Source: Tepidimonas taiwanensis (GTDB lineage Bacteria > Pseudomonadota > Gammaproteobacteria > Burkholderiales > Burkholderiaceae_C). From it: a stretch of 64,000 nucleotides of DNA. How positions within the stretch are numbered: position 1 is the first letter of the stretch; each line of letters opens with the position of its first letter. Location: NCBI RefSeq assembly GCF_020162115.1, contig NZ_CP083911.1, positions 310,001-374,000 on the forward strand, written 5' to 3'. This document shows positions 50,418-59,055 of the stretch, piece by piece. The notes under the pieces are model-generated. The model worked only from the letters and a program-made list of their open reading frames with translations, searched no databases and had not been told where the DNA came from. The position numbers and the translations under genes are program-made.

Positions 50418-51230
50418 ATGCCCGAGTTGCCGGAAGTCGAAGTGACCCGCACGCGCGTCGCGCCTCATCTGGAGGGCGCGCGCGTCGCGGCGGTGCGGAT
50501 GGGGTTGCCCCTGCGCTGGCCGCTGGGCGTGGCCCCGCAGGCGCTGACCGGTCGCCGGGTGGTGGCCGTGCGGCGCCGGGGGAAATACCTGCTGTTCGAG
50601 CTGGATCAGGGGCTGTTGCTGCTGCACCTGGGGATGTCCGGGAGCCTGCGCTGGCTGACGGTGCCCGAACCCGCCGGGCGGCACGACCACTTCGACCTCG
50701 TGACGGACCGGGGGACGCTACGGCTGCACGACCCGCGGCGCTTCGGTGCCGTGGTGTACGCGGATCGGCAGGACGACCCCATGGCGCAGCGCCTGCTGGG
50801 CGGGCTGGGCGTGGAGCCGCTGGAGGACGCCTTCGAGCCGCAGCAATTCCACGCGGCGCTGCGCGGCCGGCGCGCGCCGATCAAGACCGTGCTGATGGCG
50901 GGCGACGTGGTCGTTGGCGTGGGCAATATCTACGCCAACGAGTCGCTCTTTCTGGCCCGCATCCGACCCACGACACCGGCGATGCGACTCAGCCGCGCGC
51001 GCGTGGCGCGGCTGCACGGTGCGGTGCGCGAGGTGCTGCAGCGCGCGCTGGCGGTGGGCGGCAGCACGCTGCGTGACTTCAGCGCCGACGGGCACATGGG
51101 GTGCTTCCAGCTCGAGACGTGGGTGTACGACCGCGCGGGGCAGCCGTGCCGGGTGTGCGGCACGCCGATCCGCTGCATCCGGCAGGGGCAGCGTTCGACC
51201 TATTTCTGTCCGCGCTGCCAGGCGCGGTAG
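50418..51230 (+). CDS. mutM: formamidopyrimidine-DNA glycosylase
   Basis: Removes 8-oxoguanine and other oxidised purines, with AP-lyase activity. Of 270 residues: catalytic N terminus MPELPEVE (Pro2 nucleophile, Glu3), Lys in RRRGKYLLFEL, helix-two-turn-helix VGVGNIYANESLFLARI, and a C-terminal zinc finger CRVCG...CPRCQ with all four Cys. It heads mutM-GTPase-mutY, uniting the two enzymes of the GO repair system. Confidence 0.98.
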   Translation: MPELPEVEVTRTRVAPHLEGARVAAVRMGLPLRWPLGVAPQALTGRRVVAVRRRGKYLLFELDQGLLLLHLGMSGSLRWLTVPEPAGRHDHFDLVTDRGTLRLHDPRRFGAVVYADRQDDPMAQRLLGGLGVEPLEDAFEPQQFHAALRGRRAPIKTVLMAGDVVVGVGNIYANESLFLARIRPTTPAMRLSRARVARLHGAVREVLQRALAVGGSTLRDFSADGHMGCFQLETWVYDRAGQPCRVCGTPIRCIRQGQRSTYFCPRCQAR

Positions 51231-51309
51231 CATGGCGGTATGAAGTCTGCGTCGCGGGCGACGCACCGCAACGGCAAGACCGCTGATGCCACTCAGAGGA
51301 GGACCGGAT

Positions 51310-53250
51310 ATGTTTGCGAACGATTTCGACGCGCATTACGCCTGGCGGCGCGAACAGGCGCAACGGCTGCAGCATTTGATCGACGTCCTGGCGGCGAGGG
51401 ATCTGCTGGATGTCGGCATGCGCAGCCGCATCGAGCGACTGCAGCGACACCTGCTGTCGGACAAGGTGATGGTGGCCTTCGTCGCGGAGTTTTCGCGCGG
51501 TAAGTCCGAACTCATCAATGCGGTGTTTTTCGCCGGTTATGGGCGTCGGATCATGCCTGCGAGCGCGGGGCGCACGACCATGTGCCCGACGGAGTTGGGG
51601 TACGACCCCGAACTGCCACCTTGCCTGCGGCTGCTGCCGATCGAAACGCGGCTGCAACCGCAATCGCTCATGGAATGGCGAACCGCCCCGGAGCGATGGA
51701 AGCGGATCGACCTCGACGTCAATGACGCCGAGCAGCTCGCCCAAGCCATCGACACGGTGTCCGAGGTGCAATGGGTGCCCGTCGAGACGGCGCGGGCGCT
51801 GGGGTTTTGGCACGATGAGCGGCCCGATGACAACCCCCCCCTCAACGATGACGGGCTGGTGGAGGTGCCCCGGTGGCGCCATGCGATGATCAATATGGCG
51901 CATCCCCTGCTGAAGCAGGGACTGGTGGTCCTCGATACGCCGGGGCTCAATGCGATCGGCGCGGAGCCGGAATTGACCATGAGCCTGCTGCCCATGGCGG
52001 AGGGCGTGGTGTTCGTGCTGGCGGCCGATGCGGGTGTCAGCAAGTCGGATCTCGCCATTTGGCGGGAACACCTCGCCGCCGGCGCGCGTGAGGCGGGCGC
52101 TCGATTGGTCGTGCTCAACAAGGTCGACGTGCTGTGGGACGATCTCAGCGCCCCCGAAGCGGTGCAGGCTCAGATCGAACGTCAGCGTGCGGAAACGGCG
52201 CATGTCCTCGGGCTTCCCGCTGAGCAAGTCATCGCCGTCTCGGCGCAGAAGGGGTTGCTCGCGAAGGTACGCGGGGATGAGGCGCTGTTGGAACACAGCC
52301 GGCTGCTTCACTTCGAGCGGGCCTTGGCTGACAAGGTGTTGTTGCGCCGTCGCGACGCGCTGGGGTCACAGCTCGAGGTGTTGCGCACCGAGGTGTTACA
52401 GGCGATTGGCCGACACGAGCAGCGCGAGGCCGCGGTACGTGACGAGCAGATCGAGGAGCTCGAAGGCTTGCGCGGCAAAAACGCAGCCCAGATGACCCAG
52501 TTGCGCCGCCGTATCGAGCAGGAGCAGCAGGAGTTCGACGCGGGTGCCATGCGGATACAGGCACTGCGCAGCGTACACATGAAACTTCTGCGTGAATTGT
52601 TCGGGAGCCTCAGCGCGCAGGCGTTGCAGACCGAGGTCGCAGGTTTGTCGTCGGCGTTGCATCAATCGGGGCTCAAGCTCGGGGTGCGGCGTGCGTACCA
52701 GGAGACGTTCGCGCGCTTGCACGCGCGTTTCGCCGAGGCCCAGCGCAAGGCGGACGAGGTGCAAGCCATGCTGCGCGGCGCGTTTCGCAACCTCAACGCT
52801 GAGTTTGGGTTTTCGCTGCAGGTGCCGGGTACGCTGGACCTGTCCGCCCACGCGGCATCGCTGCGCGAAATCGAGGTGGCGCATGCCGACGTGCTCAGCC
52901 TGACGAACGCGTGGCGGCTCGCGCAGGCGGCGTACGCACAGCGTGTCGCCAAGGCCATCCTGGAGCGACTCAAGCGGGTGTTCGACGAGGCGCTGGAAGA
53001 TGTCGAGACATGGAACAAGGCCGCGGCGGCGCAGGTCGACGCCCAACTGCGCGAGCGTCGGCGCCATTTTGCGCAGCGTCTGGAGACGATCCAACGATTG
53101 GCCAGCGCGTCGGAGGGGCTGGAAGAGCGATTGGCCGACTTGCGTATGCAGCAGGCGGCCCATGCCAGCGACATGCAGGCCTTGCGTTCGCTGGTGGAGG
53201 GGCTCATCGTTCCCGAGCCGGCACCGACACCGGCGTCGAGCGCGGTGTGA
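51310..53250 (+). CDS. dynamin-family GTPase
   Basis: Large GTPase of 646 residues, habitually found between mutM and mutY in Burkholderiales. G1 is AEFSRGKSE (the first P-loop Gly replaced by Ala; Gly-Lys-Ser kept), switch region GRTTMCPTE, G3 DTPGLN and G4 NKVD. About 370-460 and 560-640 are coiled coils; no transmembrane helix is evident. ATG 51310 is chosen for its perfect AGGAGG (51297-51302) 7 bases upstream, over an ATG eight codons earlier. Membrane remodelling or chromosome-related roles are both possible. Its stop overlaps the mutY start. Confidence 0.92.
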   Translation: MFANDFDAHYAWRREQAQRLQHLIDVLAARDLLDVGMRSRIERLQRHLLSDKVMVAFVAEFSRGKSELINAVFFAGYGRRIMPASAGRTTMCPTELGYDPELPPCLRLLPIETRLQPQSLMEWRTAPERWKRIDLDVNDAEQLAQAIDTVSEVQWVPVETARALGFWHDERPDDNPPLNDDGLVEVPRWRHAMINMAHPLLKQGLVVLDTPGLNAIGAEPELTMSLLPMAEGVVFVLAADAGVSKSDLAIWREHLAAGAREAGARLVVLNKVDVLWDDLSAPEAVQAQIERQRAETAHVLGLPAEQVIAVSAQKGLLAKVRGDEALLEHSRLLHFERALADKVLLRRRDALGSQLEVLRTEVLQAIGRHEQREAAVRDEQIEELEGLRGKNAAQMTQLRRRIEQEQQEFDAGAMRIQALRSVHMKLLRELFGSLSAQALQTEVAGLSSALHQSGLKLGVRRAYQETFARLHARFAEAQRKADEVQAMLRGAFRNLNAEFGFSLQVPGTLDLSAHAASLREIEVAHADVLSLTNAWRLAQAAYAQRVAKAILERLKRVFDEALEDVETWNKAAAAQVDAQLRERRRHFAQRLETIQRLASASEGLEERLADLRMQQAAHASDMQALRSLVEGLIVPEPAPTPASSAV

Positions 53251-54368
53251 GCGGATCGGTTTTGCCGCCTCGGGATTTTTTCTCCGCCGTCGTGGCGTGG
53301 CAGCGCGTGCATGGCCGCCACGGGCTGCCGTGGCAGGGTACGCGCGACCCGTACCGGGTCTGGCTGTCGGAGGTGATGCTGCAGCAGACGCAGGTGACCA
53401 CGGTGCTGCGTTACTACGGGCGCTTCCTCGCGCGTTTTCCGGACGTGCAGACCTTGGCGGCGGCGTCGCTGGACGAGGTGCTGGCGCTGTGGAGCGGGCT
53501 TGGCTACTACAGCCGCGCGCGGCATCTGCACGCCTGCGCGCAGGCGGTGGTCGCGCGGCACGGCGGGCGCTTCCCTGAAAGCGCGCAGGTGCTCGCGACG
53601 CTGCCGGGTATCGGCGACTCGACCGCGGCGGCGATCGCAGCGTTTTGTTTCGGTGAGCGCCGCTCGATCCTGGACGGCAACGTGCGGCGCGTGCTGGCGC
53701 GCTGGCTGGCGCTCGACGACGATTTGTCGCGCCCGGCGGCGCAGCGCGCGTTGTGGGCGACGGCCCAGTCGCTGATTCCGGACGACGCCACGGCGGACGC
53801 GATGGCGGCGTATACCCAGGGGCTGATGGACCTGGGCGCGACGGTGTGCACCCGCACGCGCCCCCGCTGTGACGCGTGTCCCGTGGCGGCGGGGTGCGGG
53901 GCCCGCGCGGCGGGCGCGCCGACCGCGTGGCCGCGGCGCGGGCGGACAGCGCCGCGGCGCACGATCGCGTGGTGTCTGCCGCTCTATGTGCGCGACGACG
54001 GCGCGTGGTGGCTGCAGCGCCGACCGGCGCGCGGGATCTGGGCCGGCCTGTGGGCGCCACCGGTGCTGGAGGACGAAACCCCGTTGCGCGCGTGGTCGGC
54101 GGACGCACCCGGTCGGTCCGCGCAATGGATGGCCGCATTTACGCACGCGCTGACGCACCGCGATCTGCGGCTGCAGCCGGTGCTGTGCCGGCTACCGCTG
54201 TCGGCGGCAGACGCCGCGGCGGGGACGGCGCCCCAGGCCCCGGGCGTCGTGGCCGATCAGGGGGCGTGGTGGTCGCCGGCCGAGGCGTTGGCGCTGGGGC
54301 TGCCCGCGCCGGTGCGCTCGTGGCTCCAGGCGCTGGTTTCCGACGACGCGGCGTCCAGCTCGCGGTGA
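53247..54368 (+). CDS. mutY: A/G-specific adenine glycosylase
   Basis: Excises adenine mispaired with 8-oxoguanine. Of 373 residues: LPWQGTRDPYRVWLSEVMLQQTQV, helix-hairpin-helix LPGIGDSTAAAIAAF, catalytic Asp in ILDGNVRRVLAR, the [4Fe-4S] ligands in CTRTRPRCDACPVAAGC, and a C-terminal NUDIX-like recognition domain (WWLQRRPARGIWAGLW, FTHALTHRDLRLQ). GTG 53247 forms a GTGA overlap with the GTPase gene. Its last 112 bases are overlapped by rapZ on the opposite strand. Confidence 0.96.
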   Translation: MSGSVLPPRDFFSAVVAWQRVHGRHGLPWQGTRDPYRVWLSEVMLQQTQVTTVLRYYGRFLARFPDVQTLAAASLDEVLALWSGLGYYSRARHLHACAQAVVARHGGRFPESAQVLATLPGIGDSTAAAIAAFCFGERRSILDGNVRRVLARWLALDDDLSRPAAQRALWATAQSLIPDDATADAMAAYTQGLMDLGATVCTRTRPRCDACPVAAGCGARAAGAPTAWPRRGRTAPRRTIAWCLPLYVRDDGAWWLQRRPARGIWAGLWAPPVLEDETPLRAWSADAPGRSAQWMAAFTHALTHRDLRLQPVLCRLPLSAADAAAGTAPQAPGVVADQGAWWSPAEALALGLPAPVRSWLQALVSDDAASSSR

Positions 54369-55264
54369 CGGCGCTGCACGGGCCAGTCGCGGGCGAAGCG
54401 CTCGGCCAGCCGCTCCACCAGATAAACCGAGCGGTGCTGCCCGCCGGTGCAGCCGATGGCCACGGTCACGTAGCTGCGGTGGTCGCGCACCATCGCCGGT
54501 AACCAGTGCTGCAAAAAGGTGGCGATCTGGTCGAGCAGCGCACCGACTTCCGGTTCCGCGGCCAGATAAGCCGCCACCGGGGCGTCCCGGCCGGTCAGCG
54601 GGCGCAGTTCCGGCTCGTAGTGCGGGTTGGGCAGCATGCGCGCGTCGAACACGAAATCGGCATCGATCGGCACGCCGCGCTTGAACGCGAACGACTCGAA
54701 CACCAGCGTCAGCGTGTTGGGCGTATGCGGCACCGACCGCTTGACCGCCGTGCGCAGCTGCGACGCTTTCAGGTGGCTGGTGTCGATCACCAGCGCCCCG
54801 TCGCGCAGCGGGGCCAGCAGCTCGCGCTCCAGCACCAGCGCATCGACCAGGGCGCGCCGCTGGTCCGTGCTGCCGTGGGCCGACAGGGGGTGCAGGCGCC
54901 GCGTCTCGGAAAAACGCCGCAGCAGGACGTCGTCCGTGGCGTCCAGAAACAGCACCGTCAGCGCGACGCCCCGTGCCGGCAGCGCGGCGAGGCGCTGCGG
55001 CAGCCCGGGCAGCGAAGCCGCGCTGCGCACGTCGATCGCGACCGCGACGCGCACCGCCCCGTGTCCGCGCTCGACCTCGATGAAGGCCTCCAGCAGCTCT
55101 GGCGGCAGGTTGTCCACGCAGTAATAGCCGGCGTCCTCCAGCGCATGGAGGGCGACGGACTTGCCCGAGCCGGACATGCCGGTGATGAGCACCACCTGCA
55201 GCGCCTCGGCGGCGCTCACAGGCGCGGGCGCGGGTGACGTGGGAGCGAGGTGGGGGGACGTCAT
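54257..55264 (-). CDS. rapZ: RNase adapter protein RapZ
   Basis: Nucleotide-binding adaptor that in E. coli targets GlmZ sRNA to RNase E and controls amino-sugar synthesis. Walker A GMSGSGKS is at about 29-36; further motifs are DAGYYCVDNLPPELL, DTSHLKASQLR, FESFAFKRGVP and GCTGGQHRSVYLVERL. The usual C-terminal ending (WPVQRRHREL) occurs at about residue 305; 30 further residues (Ser/Ala/His-rich) extend antisense into mutY, making 335 in all against about 285 normally. ATG 55264 overlaps the recN stop. Confidence 0.94.
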   Translation of the reverse strand: MTSPHLAPTSPAPAPVSAAEALQVVLITGMSGSGKSVALHALEDAGYYCVDNLPPELLEAFIEVERGHGAVRVAVAIDVRSAASLPGLPQRLAALPARGVALTVLFLDATDDVLLRRFSETRRLHPLSAHGSTDQRRALVDALVLERELLAPLRDGALVIDTSHLKASQLRTAVKRSVPHTPNTLTLVFESFAFKRGVPIDADFVFDARMLPNPHYEPELRPLTGRDAPVAAYLAAEPEVGALLDQIATFLQHWLPAMVRDHRSYVTVAIGCTGGQHRSVYLVERLAERFARDWPVQRRHRELDAASSETSAWSHERTGAGSPSANASAGDHHAP

Positions 55265-56907
55265 GCCTGCAGCAGCTCCCGTGCGTGTGCCAACGAGACG
55301 TCCGATCCGCTGCCGCCCAGCATGCGCGCCAGCTCCTCGACGCGGGCCTCGCCGTCCAGCGGCTCGACGTCGCTGTGCGTCGCGCCGCCCTCGTGCACCT
55401 TGGTAACGCGCAGGTGGTGGTGCGCATACGCCGCGACCTGCGCGAGGTGGGTGACGGCCAGCACCTGACGGTCGTCACCGAGCCGGCGCATCAGCCGCCC
55501 CACCGTGTGCGCGACCGCGCCGCCGATGCCGCTGTCGACTTCGTCGAAGATGAGCGTCGGCGCTTCGCCCAGCTGGCTGGTCTCGACCGCGATCGCGAGT
55601 GCGAGGCGCGATAGCTCGCCACCGGACGCGACCTTGGCCACGGGCCGCGGCGTGGCCCCTGCGTGGCCGGCGACGAGCAGTTCCACCCGCTCCAGGCCGC
55701 TGGCCTGCGGCTCGGCGAGCGGTTCGAGCCGCACCTCGACGCGGCCACCCGCCATCCCCAGTGTCGGCAGCATCGCGGTGATGGCCGTCCTGAGGCGCTG
55801 CGCCGCGGCCGCGCGCGCCCGGGAGACGTCCTGCGCTGCGCTCTGGTACGCCTGTTGGGTGCGCCGGACTTCGGCCTGCAACGCGTCGAGGTCGGCCACG
55901 CGCTCCAGCTCGCGCAGGCGCGTCTGCCACGCGTGCCAGCGCGCGGGCAGCTCCGGCGGTGGGCAGCGGTAGCGCCGCGCCAGCGCCAGCCAGCGCGACA
56001 GGCGTTCGTCCAGTGCGGCCAGTGCCTCCGGGTCGAGTTCGGTGTGCTGCGCGTGATGTTGCAGATCCCGGCACGCGTCGGCGATCTGCGCCCCGGCCTG
56101 TTCGAGCACGTCGGCGATCGCGCCCAGCCCCGGGTCGATGTGCTGCTGCTCGCGCAACCGGTGCACGGCCTGCGCCAGCGCGCGCGTCGCGCCCGCCTCG
56201 TCGTCATCGAGCGCGGCCAGGGCCGCGCGTGCCGCGTCGATCAGCGTCTGGGCGTGGGTTAGGCGCGCGTGCCGCTGGTTGAGCTCGTCCCACTCGTCGT
56301 CGCCGGGGGCCAGGCGCGCCACCTCGTCGATTTGCCATTGCAACCGATCGCGCTCCTCGTCGCGCGCGGCCTGCCCGGCGGTGGCGGCCTCCAGCGTCGC
56401 CAGCGCGCTGCGCCACGCGTCCCACGCCGCGCGCAGCGGCCGCGTGTCGATGCGGCCGTAGCGGTCGAGCAGCTCGCGCACGGCATCGGCCCGGGTGAGG
56501 CTCTGCCACGCATGCTGGCCGTGGATGTCGACCAGGTGTTCGCCCAGCGCGCGCAACTGCGCGGCCGTGGCGGGGCTGCCGTTGATCCAACCGCGGCTGC
56601 GCCCCTGCACGTCGACCGTGCGGCGCAGCAGCAGCGGCTCGTCGGGCGGGACGTCGAAGCCGTTGTCCTGCAGCCACGCGGCGGCCGGGGCGGGGACGTC
56701 GAACTCGCCGGCGACCTCGGCGCGCGCCGCTCCCTCCCGCACGACGTGGGCGTCGGCGCGGCCGCCCAGCAGCAGTTGCAGCGCATCGATCAGGATCGAT
56801 TTGCCCGCACCGGTCTCGCCGGTCAGCGCCGTGAAGCCCGGTGCCAGCGTCAGGTCCAGCGCGCGCACGATGACAAAATCGCGCACCGCCAGGCGCAGCC
56901 AGCTCAT
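55261..56907 (-). CDS. recN: DNA repair protein RecN
   Basis: SMC-like ATPase acting in double-strand-break repair. Of 548 residues: Walker A TGETGAGKSILIDAL near residue 31-39, a coiled-coil middle (about 160-370), the signature VASGGELSRLALAI and Walker B IFDEVDSGIGG, then VTHLAQVAAYA. Overlaps nadK upstream and rapZ downstream by 4 bases each (ATGA), so nadK-recN-rapZ form one translationally coupled unit. Confidence 0.97.
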   Translation of the reverse strand: MSWLRLAVRDFVIVRALDLTLAPGFTALTGETGAGKSILIDALQLLLGGRADAHVVREGAARAEVAGEFDVPAPAAAWLQDNGFDVPPDEPLLLRRTVDVQGRSRGWINGSPATAAQLRALGEHLVDIHGQHAWQSLTRADAVRELLDRYGRIDTRPLRAAWDAWRSALATLEAATAGQAARDEERDRLQWQIDEVARLAPGDDEWDELNQRHARLTHAQTLIDAARAALAALDDDEAGATRALAQAVHRLREQQHIDPGLGAIADVLEQAGAQIADACRDLQHHAQHTELDPEALAALDERLSRWLALARRYRCPPPELPARWHAWQTRLRELERVADLDALQAEVRRTQQAYQSAAQDVSRARAAAAQRLRTAITAMLPTLGMAGGRVEVRLEPLAEPQASGLERVELLVAGHAGATPRPVAKVASGGELSRLALAIAVETSQLGEAPTLIFDEVDSGIGGAVAHTVGRLMRRLGDDRQVLAVTHLAQVAAYAHHHLRVTKVHEGGATHSDVEPLDGEARVEELARMLGGSGSDVSLAHARELLQA

Positions 56908-57830
56908 GCCACCACCCCCTCGTTCCAGTGCAGCTTGCGCCGCAGCGTGTCGAAGTAGCTCCAGCCGACGGGGTGCAGCAGGCGCAGCGTGTGCGCGGAG
57001 CGGCGCACCGTGATACGGTCGCCGGGCAGCAAGCTGGTGAACGTCTGCATGTCGAAGTGTGCGCTCGGGTCCCGGCCCGCGACGACCTCGATCGCGATCT
57101 CGCCGTCGCTCGGCAGCACGATCGGGCGGTTGGACAGCGTGTGCGGCGCGATCGGCACCATGACCCACCCGGCGATGGACGGGTGCAGCAGGGGGCCACC
57201 GGCCGAAAGCGCGTACGCGGTGGAGCCGGTGGGCGACGCGATGATCAACCCGTCGGCACGCTGGTTGGCGACGAAGTGGCCGTCGACCTCGACCCGCAGC
57301 TCCACCATGCTGGGCGCGCCGCCACGGTTGACCACCACGTCGTTCATCGCGATGGTCTCGAACACGCAGTGGCCGTCGCGCCAGACGCCGGCCTGCATCA
57401 GCGCGCGGCGCTCCTCATCGTGGTTACCGCGCAGCATCGCTGGCAGCGTTTCTGCAAAGCGGTCGAGGGGGATGTCCGTGATGAAGCCGAGCCGCCCCTG
57501 GTTGATCCCGATGAGCGGCACGCCAAACGGCGCGAGCTGGCGGCCGATGCCCAGCATCGTGCCGTCGCCCCCGACGACCAGCGCCAGCTCGCAATGGGCG
57601 CCGATGCCGGGCACGTCGCGCACTGCATCGCCGAGCGCGCCGATGTGCTGCGCGGTGTCACGCTCCAGCGTCACCTCGCACCCCTGGTCGTGCAAAAAAT
57701 GCACCACGCGCTCCAGCGCGTCGCGGCTGCCGCTGGCGTGATACTTGCCCACCAGGGCCACCCGCCGGTAGCGCAGCGCGTCGGCACCGGCGGCCGTTTC
57801 GGCGGTGGACGACAAAGGGGCACGATTCAT
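56904..57830 (-). CDS. nadK: NAD kinase
   Basis: Phosphorylates NAD to NADP. Of 308 residues: VALVGKYHA, the ATP-site motif VVGGDGTMLGIGR, GINQGRLGFITDI, the conserved AMNDVVVNRG and DGLIIASPTGSTAYALSAGGP. ATG 57830 gives the usual N terminus; the open frame continues seven codons upstream. Divergent from hrcA with only 33 bases between starts. First gene of nadK-recN-rapZ. Confidence 0.97.
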   Translation of the reverse strand: MNRAPLSSTAETAAGADALRYRRVALVGKYHASGSRDALERVVHFLHDQGCEVTLERDTAQHIGALGDAVRDVPGIGAHCELALVVGGDGTMLGIGRQLAPFGVPLIGINQGRLGFITDIPLDRFAETLPAMLRGNHDEERRALMQAGVWRDGHCVFETIAMNDVVVNRGGAPSMVELRVEVDGHFVANQRADGLIIASPTGSTAYALSAGGPLLHPSIAGWVMVPIAPHTLSNRPIVLPSDGEIAIEVVAGRDPSAHFDMQTFTSLLPGDRITVRRSAHTLRLLHPVGWSYFDTLRRKLHWNEGVVA

Positions 57831-57863
57831 GCTCAAATTACACCATGCCATGTTGACGCTGCC

Positions 57864-58892
57864 ATGATGTTAGACGAGCGTTCCAGATTGCTGCTCAAGG
57901 CGTTGGTCGAGCGCTACATCGCCGACGGACAGCCGGTGGGCTCACGCACGCTGTCGAAAGCCGCGGGGCTGGATCTGTCGCCCGCGACGATCCGCAACGT
58001 CATGAGCGACCTGGAGGAACTGGGCCTGGTCGCGAGTCCCCACACGTCGGCCGGGCGTGTGCCGACGCCGCGCGGTTACCGCTACTTCGTGGACACGATG
58101 CTGACCGTGCGCCGCTCGGAGCTGCCGGCGATCGAGGCGCTGCCGACCCCGGCAACGCTGGCGGCGGAGCAGCCGCGACAGGTGATCAGCCAGGCGGCGC
58201 AGCTGCTGTCGCAGTTGTCGCACTTCGTCGGCGTGGTGCGGGTGCCGCGGCGGCCGGTGGTTTTTCGGCACATCGAGTTCGTGCGGCTGTCAGAGCGGCG
58301 CGTGCTGGTGATCCTGGTGTCGCCCGACGGCGATGTGCAGAACCGCATCCTGCATCCGACCACCGAATTCACGCAGGACCAGCTGCAGACGGCGGCCAAT
58401 TTCCTCAACGCGCACTACGCGGGGCTGACGCTCGACGAAGTGCGCGAGCGGCTGCGGCACGAGGTGGACGCGCTGCGCGGCGAGATCGCCAGCCTGATGG
58501 TCAAGGCGGTGGAGGCCGGCAGCGAAGCGGCGCAGAACGACGAGGTGGTCATCGCCGGCGAGCGCAACCTGCTGGAAGTCGACGACTTTGCCCGCAACAT
58601 GGACAACCTGCGGCGGCTGTTCGACCTGTTCGAGCAAAAGACCCAGGTGATGCGGCTGCTCGACGTCTCCAGCCAGGCCGATGGCGTGCGCATTTTCATC
58701 GGCGGGGAGAGCCAGGTCGTCCCGTACGAGGAGCTGTCGGTGGTGAGCGCCCCGTTCGAGGTCGACGGGCAGGTGGTGGGGACGCTTGGCGTCATCGGGC
58801 CGCAACGCATGCCCTACGACCGCATGATCCAGATCGTCGACATCACCGCCAAGCTGGTCGGCAACGCGCTGAGCCAGACACGCGCGGACTGA
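57864..58892 (+). CDS. hrcA: heat-inducible transcription repressor HrcA
   Basis: Represses chaperone genes by binding CIRCE and is released when GroE is titrated. Of 342 residues: winged-helix N terminus RSRLLLKALVERYIADGQPVGSRTLSKAAGLDLSPATIRNVM (read as separate segments of the HTH), the SAGRVPTPRGYRYFVD wing, a GAF-like core and a C-terminal VGTLGVIGPQRMPYDRMI. ATG 57864 and ATG 57867 are adjacent. No CIRCE element is visible in the 33-base gap to nadK; dnaK, groE or hemH are not in view. Confidence 0.96.
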   Translation: MMLDERSRLLLKALVERYIADGQPVGSRTLSKAAGLDLSPATIRNVMSDLEELGLVASPHTSAGRVPTPRGYRYFVDTMLTVRRSELPAIEALPTPATLAAEQPRQVISQAAQLLSQLSHFVGVVRVPRRPVVFRHIEFVRLSERRVLVILVSPDGDVQNRILHPTTEFTQDQLQTAANFLNAHYAGLTLDEVRERLRHEVDALRGEIASLMVKAVEAGSEAAQNDEVVIAGERNLLEVDDFARNMDNLRRLFDLFEQKTQVMRLLDVSSQADGVRIFIGGESQVVPYEELSVVSAPFEVDGQVVGTLGVIGPQRMPYDRMIQIVDITAKLVGNALSQTRAD

Positions 58893-59055
58893 GCCTCGCG
58901 GCGGTTTCTCCCGGTACCGCCTGCGGCGGCCTGGCAATTTCTCGTTCGCAGGAAGAGGTGCCTCTGCCGCTGGGGCGGGCGGCGTTCACCCCGGCGGCCC
59001 CTGCCTCGTTCGTGGGGGGGCAGGCGACGTCAAGCGGTGTGTGGTCGCATGGTCC

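Noticed and set aside
57831..57863. Possible CIRCE operator before hrcA
   Set aside because: The gap is only 33 bases and lacks the TTAGCACTC/GAGTGCTAA arms.
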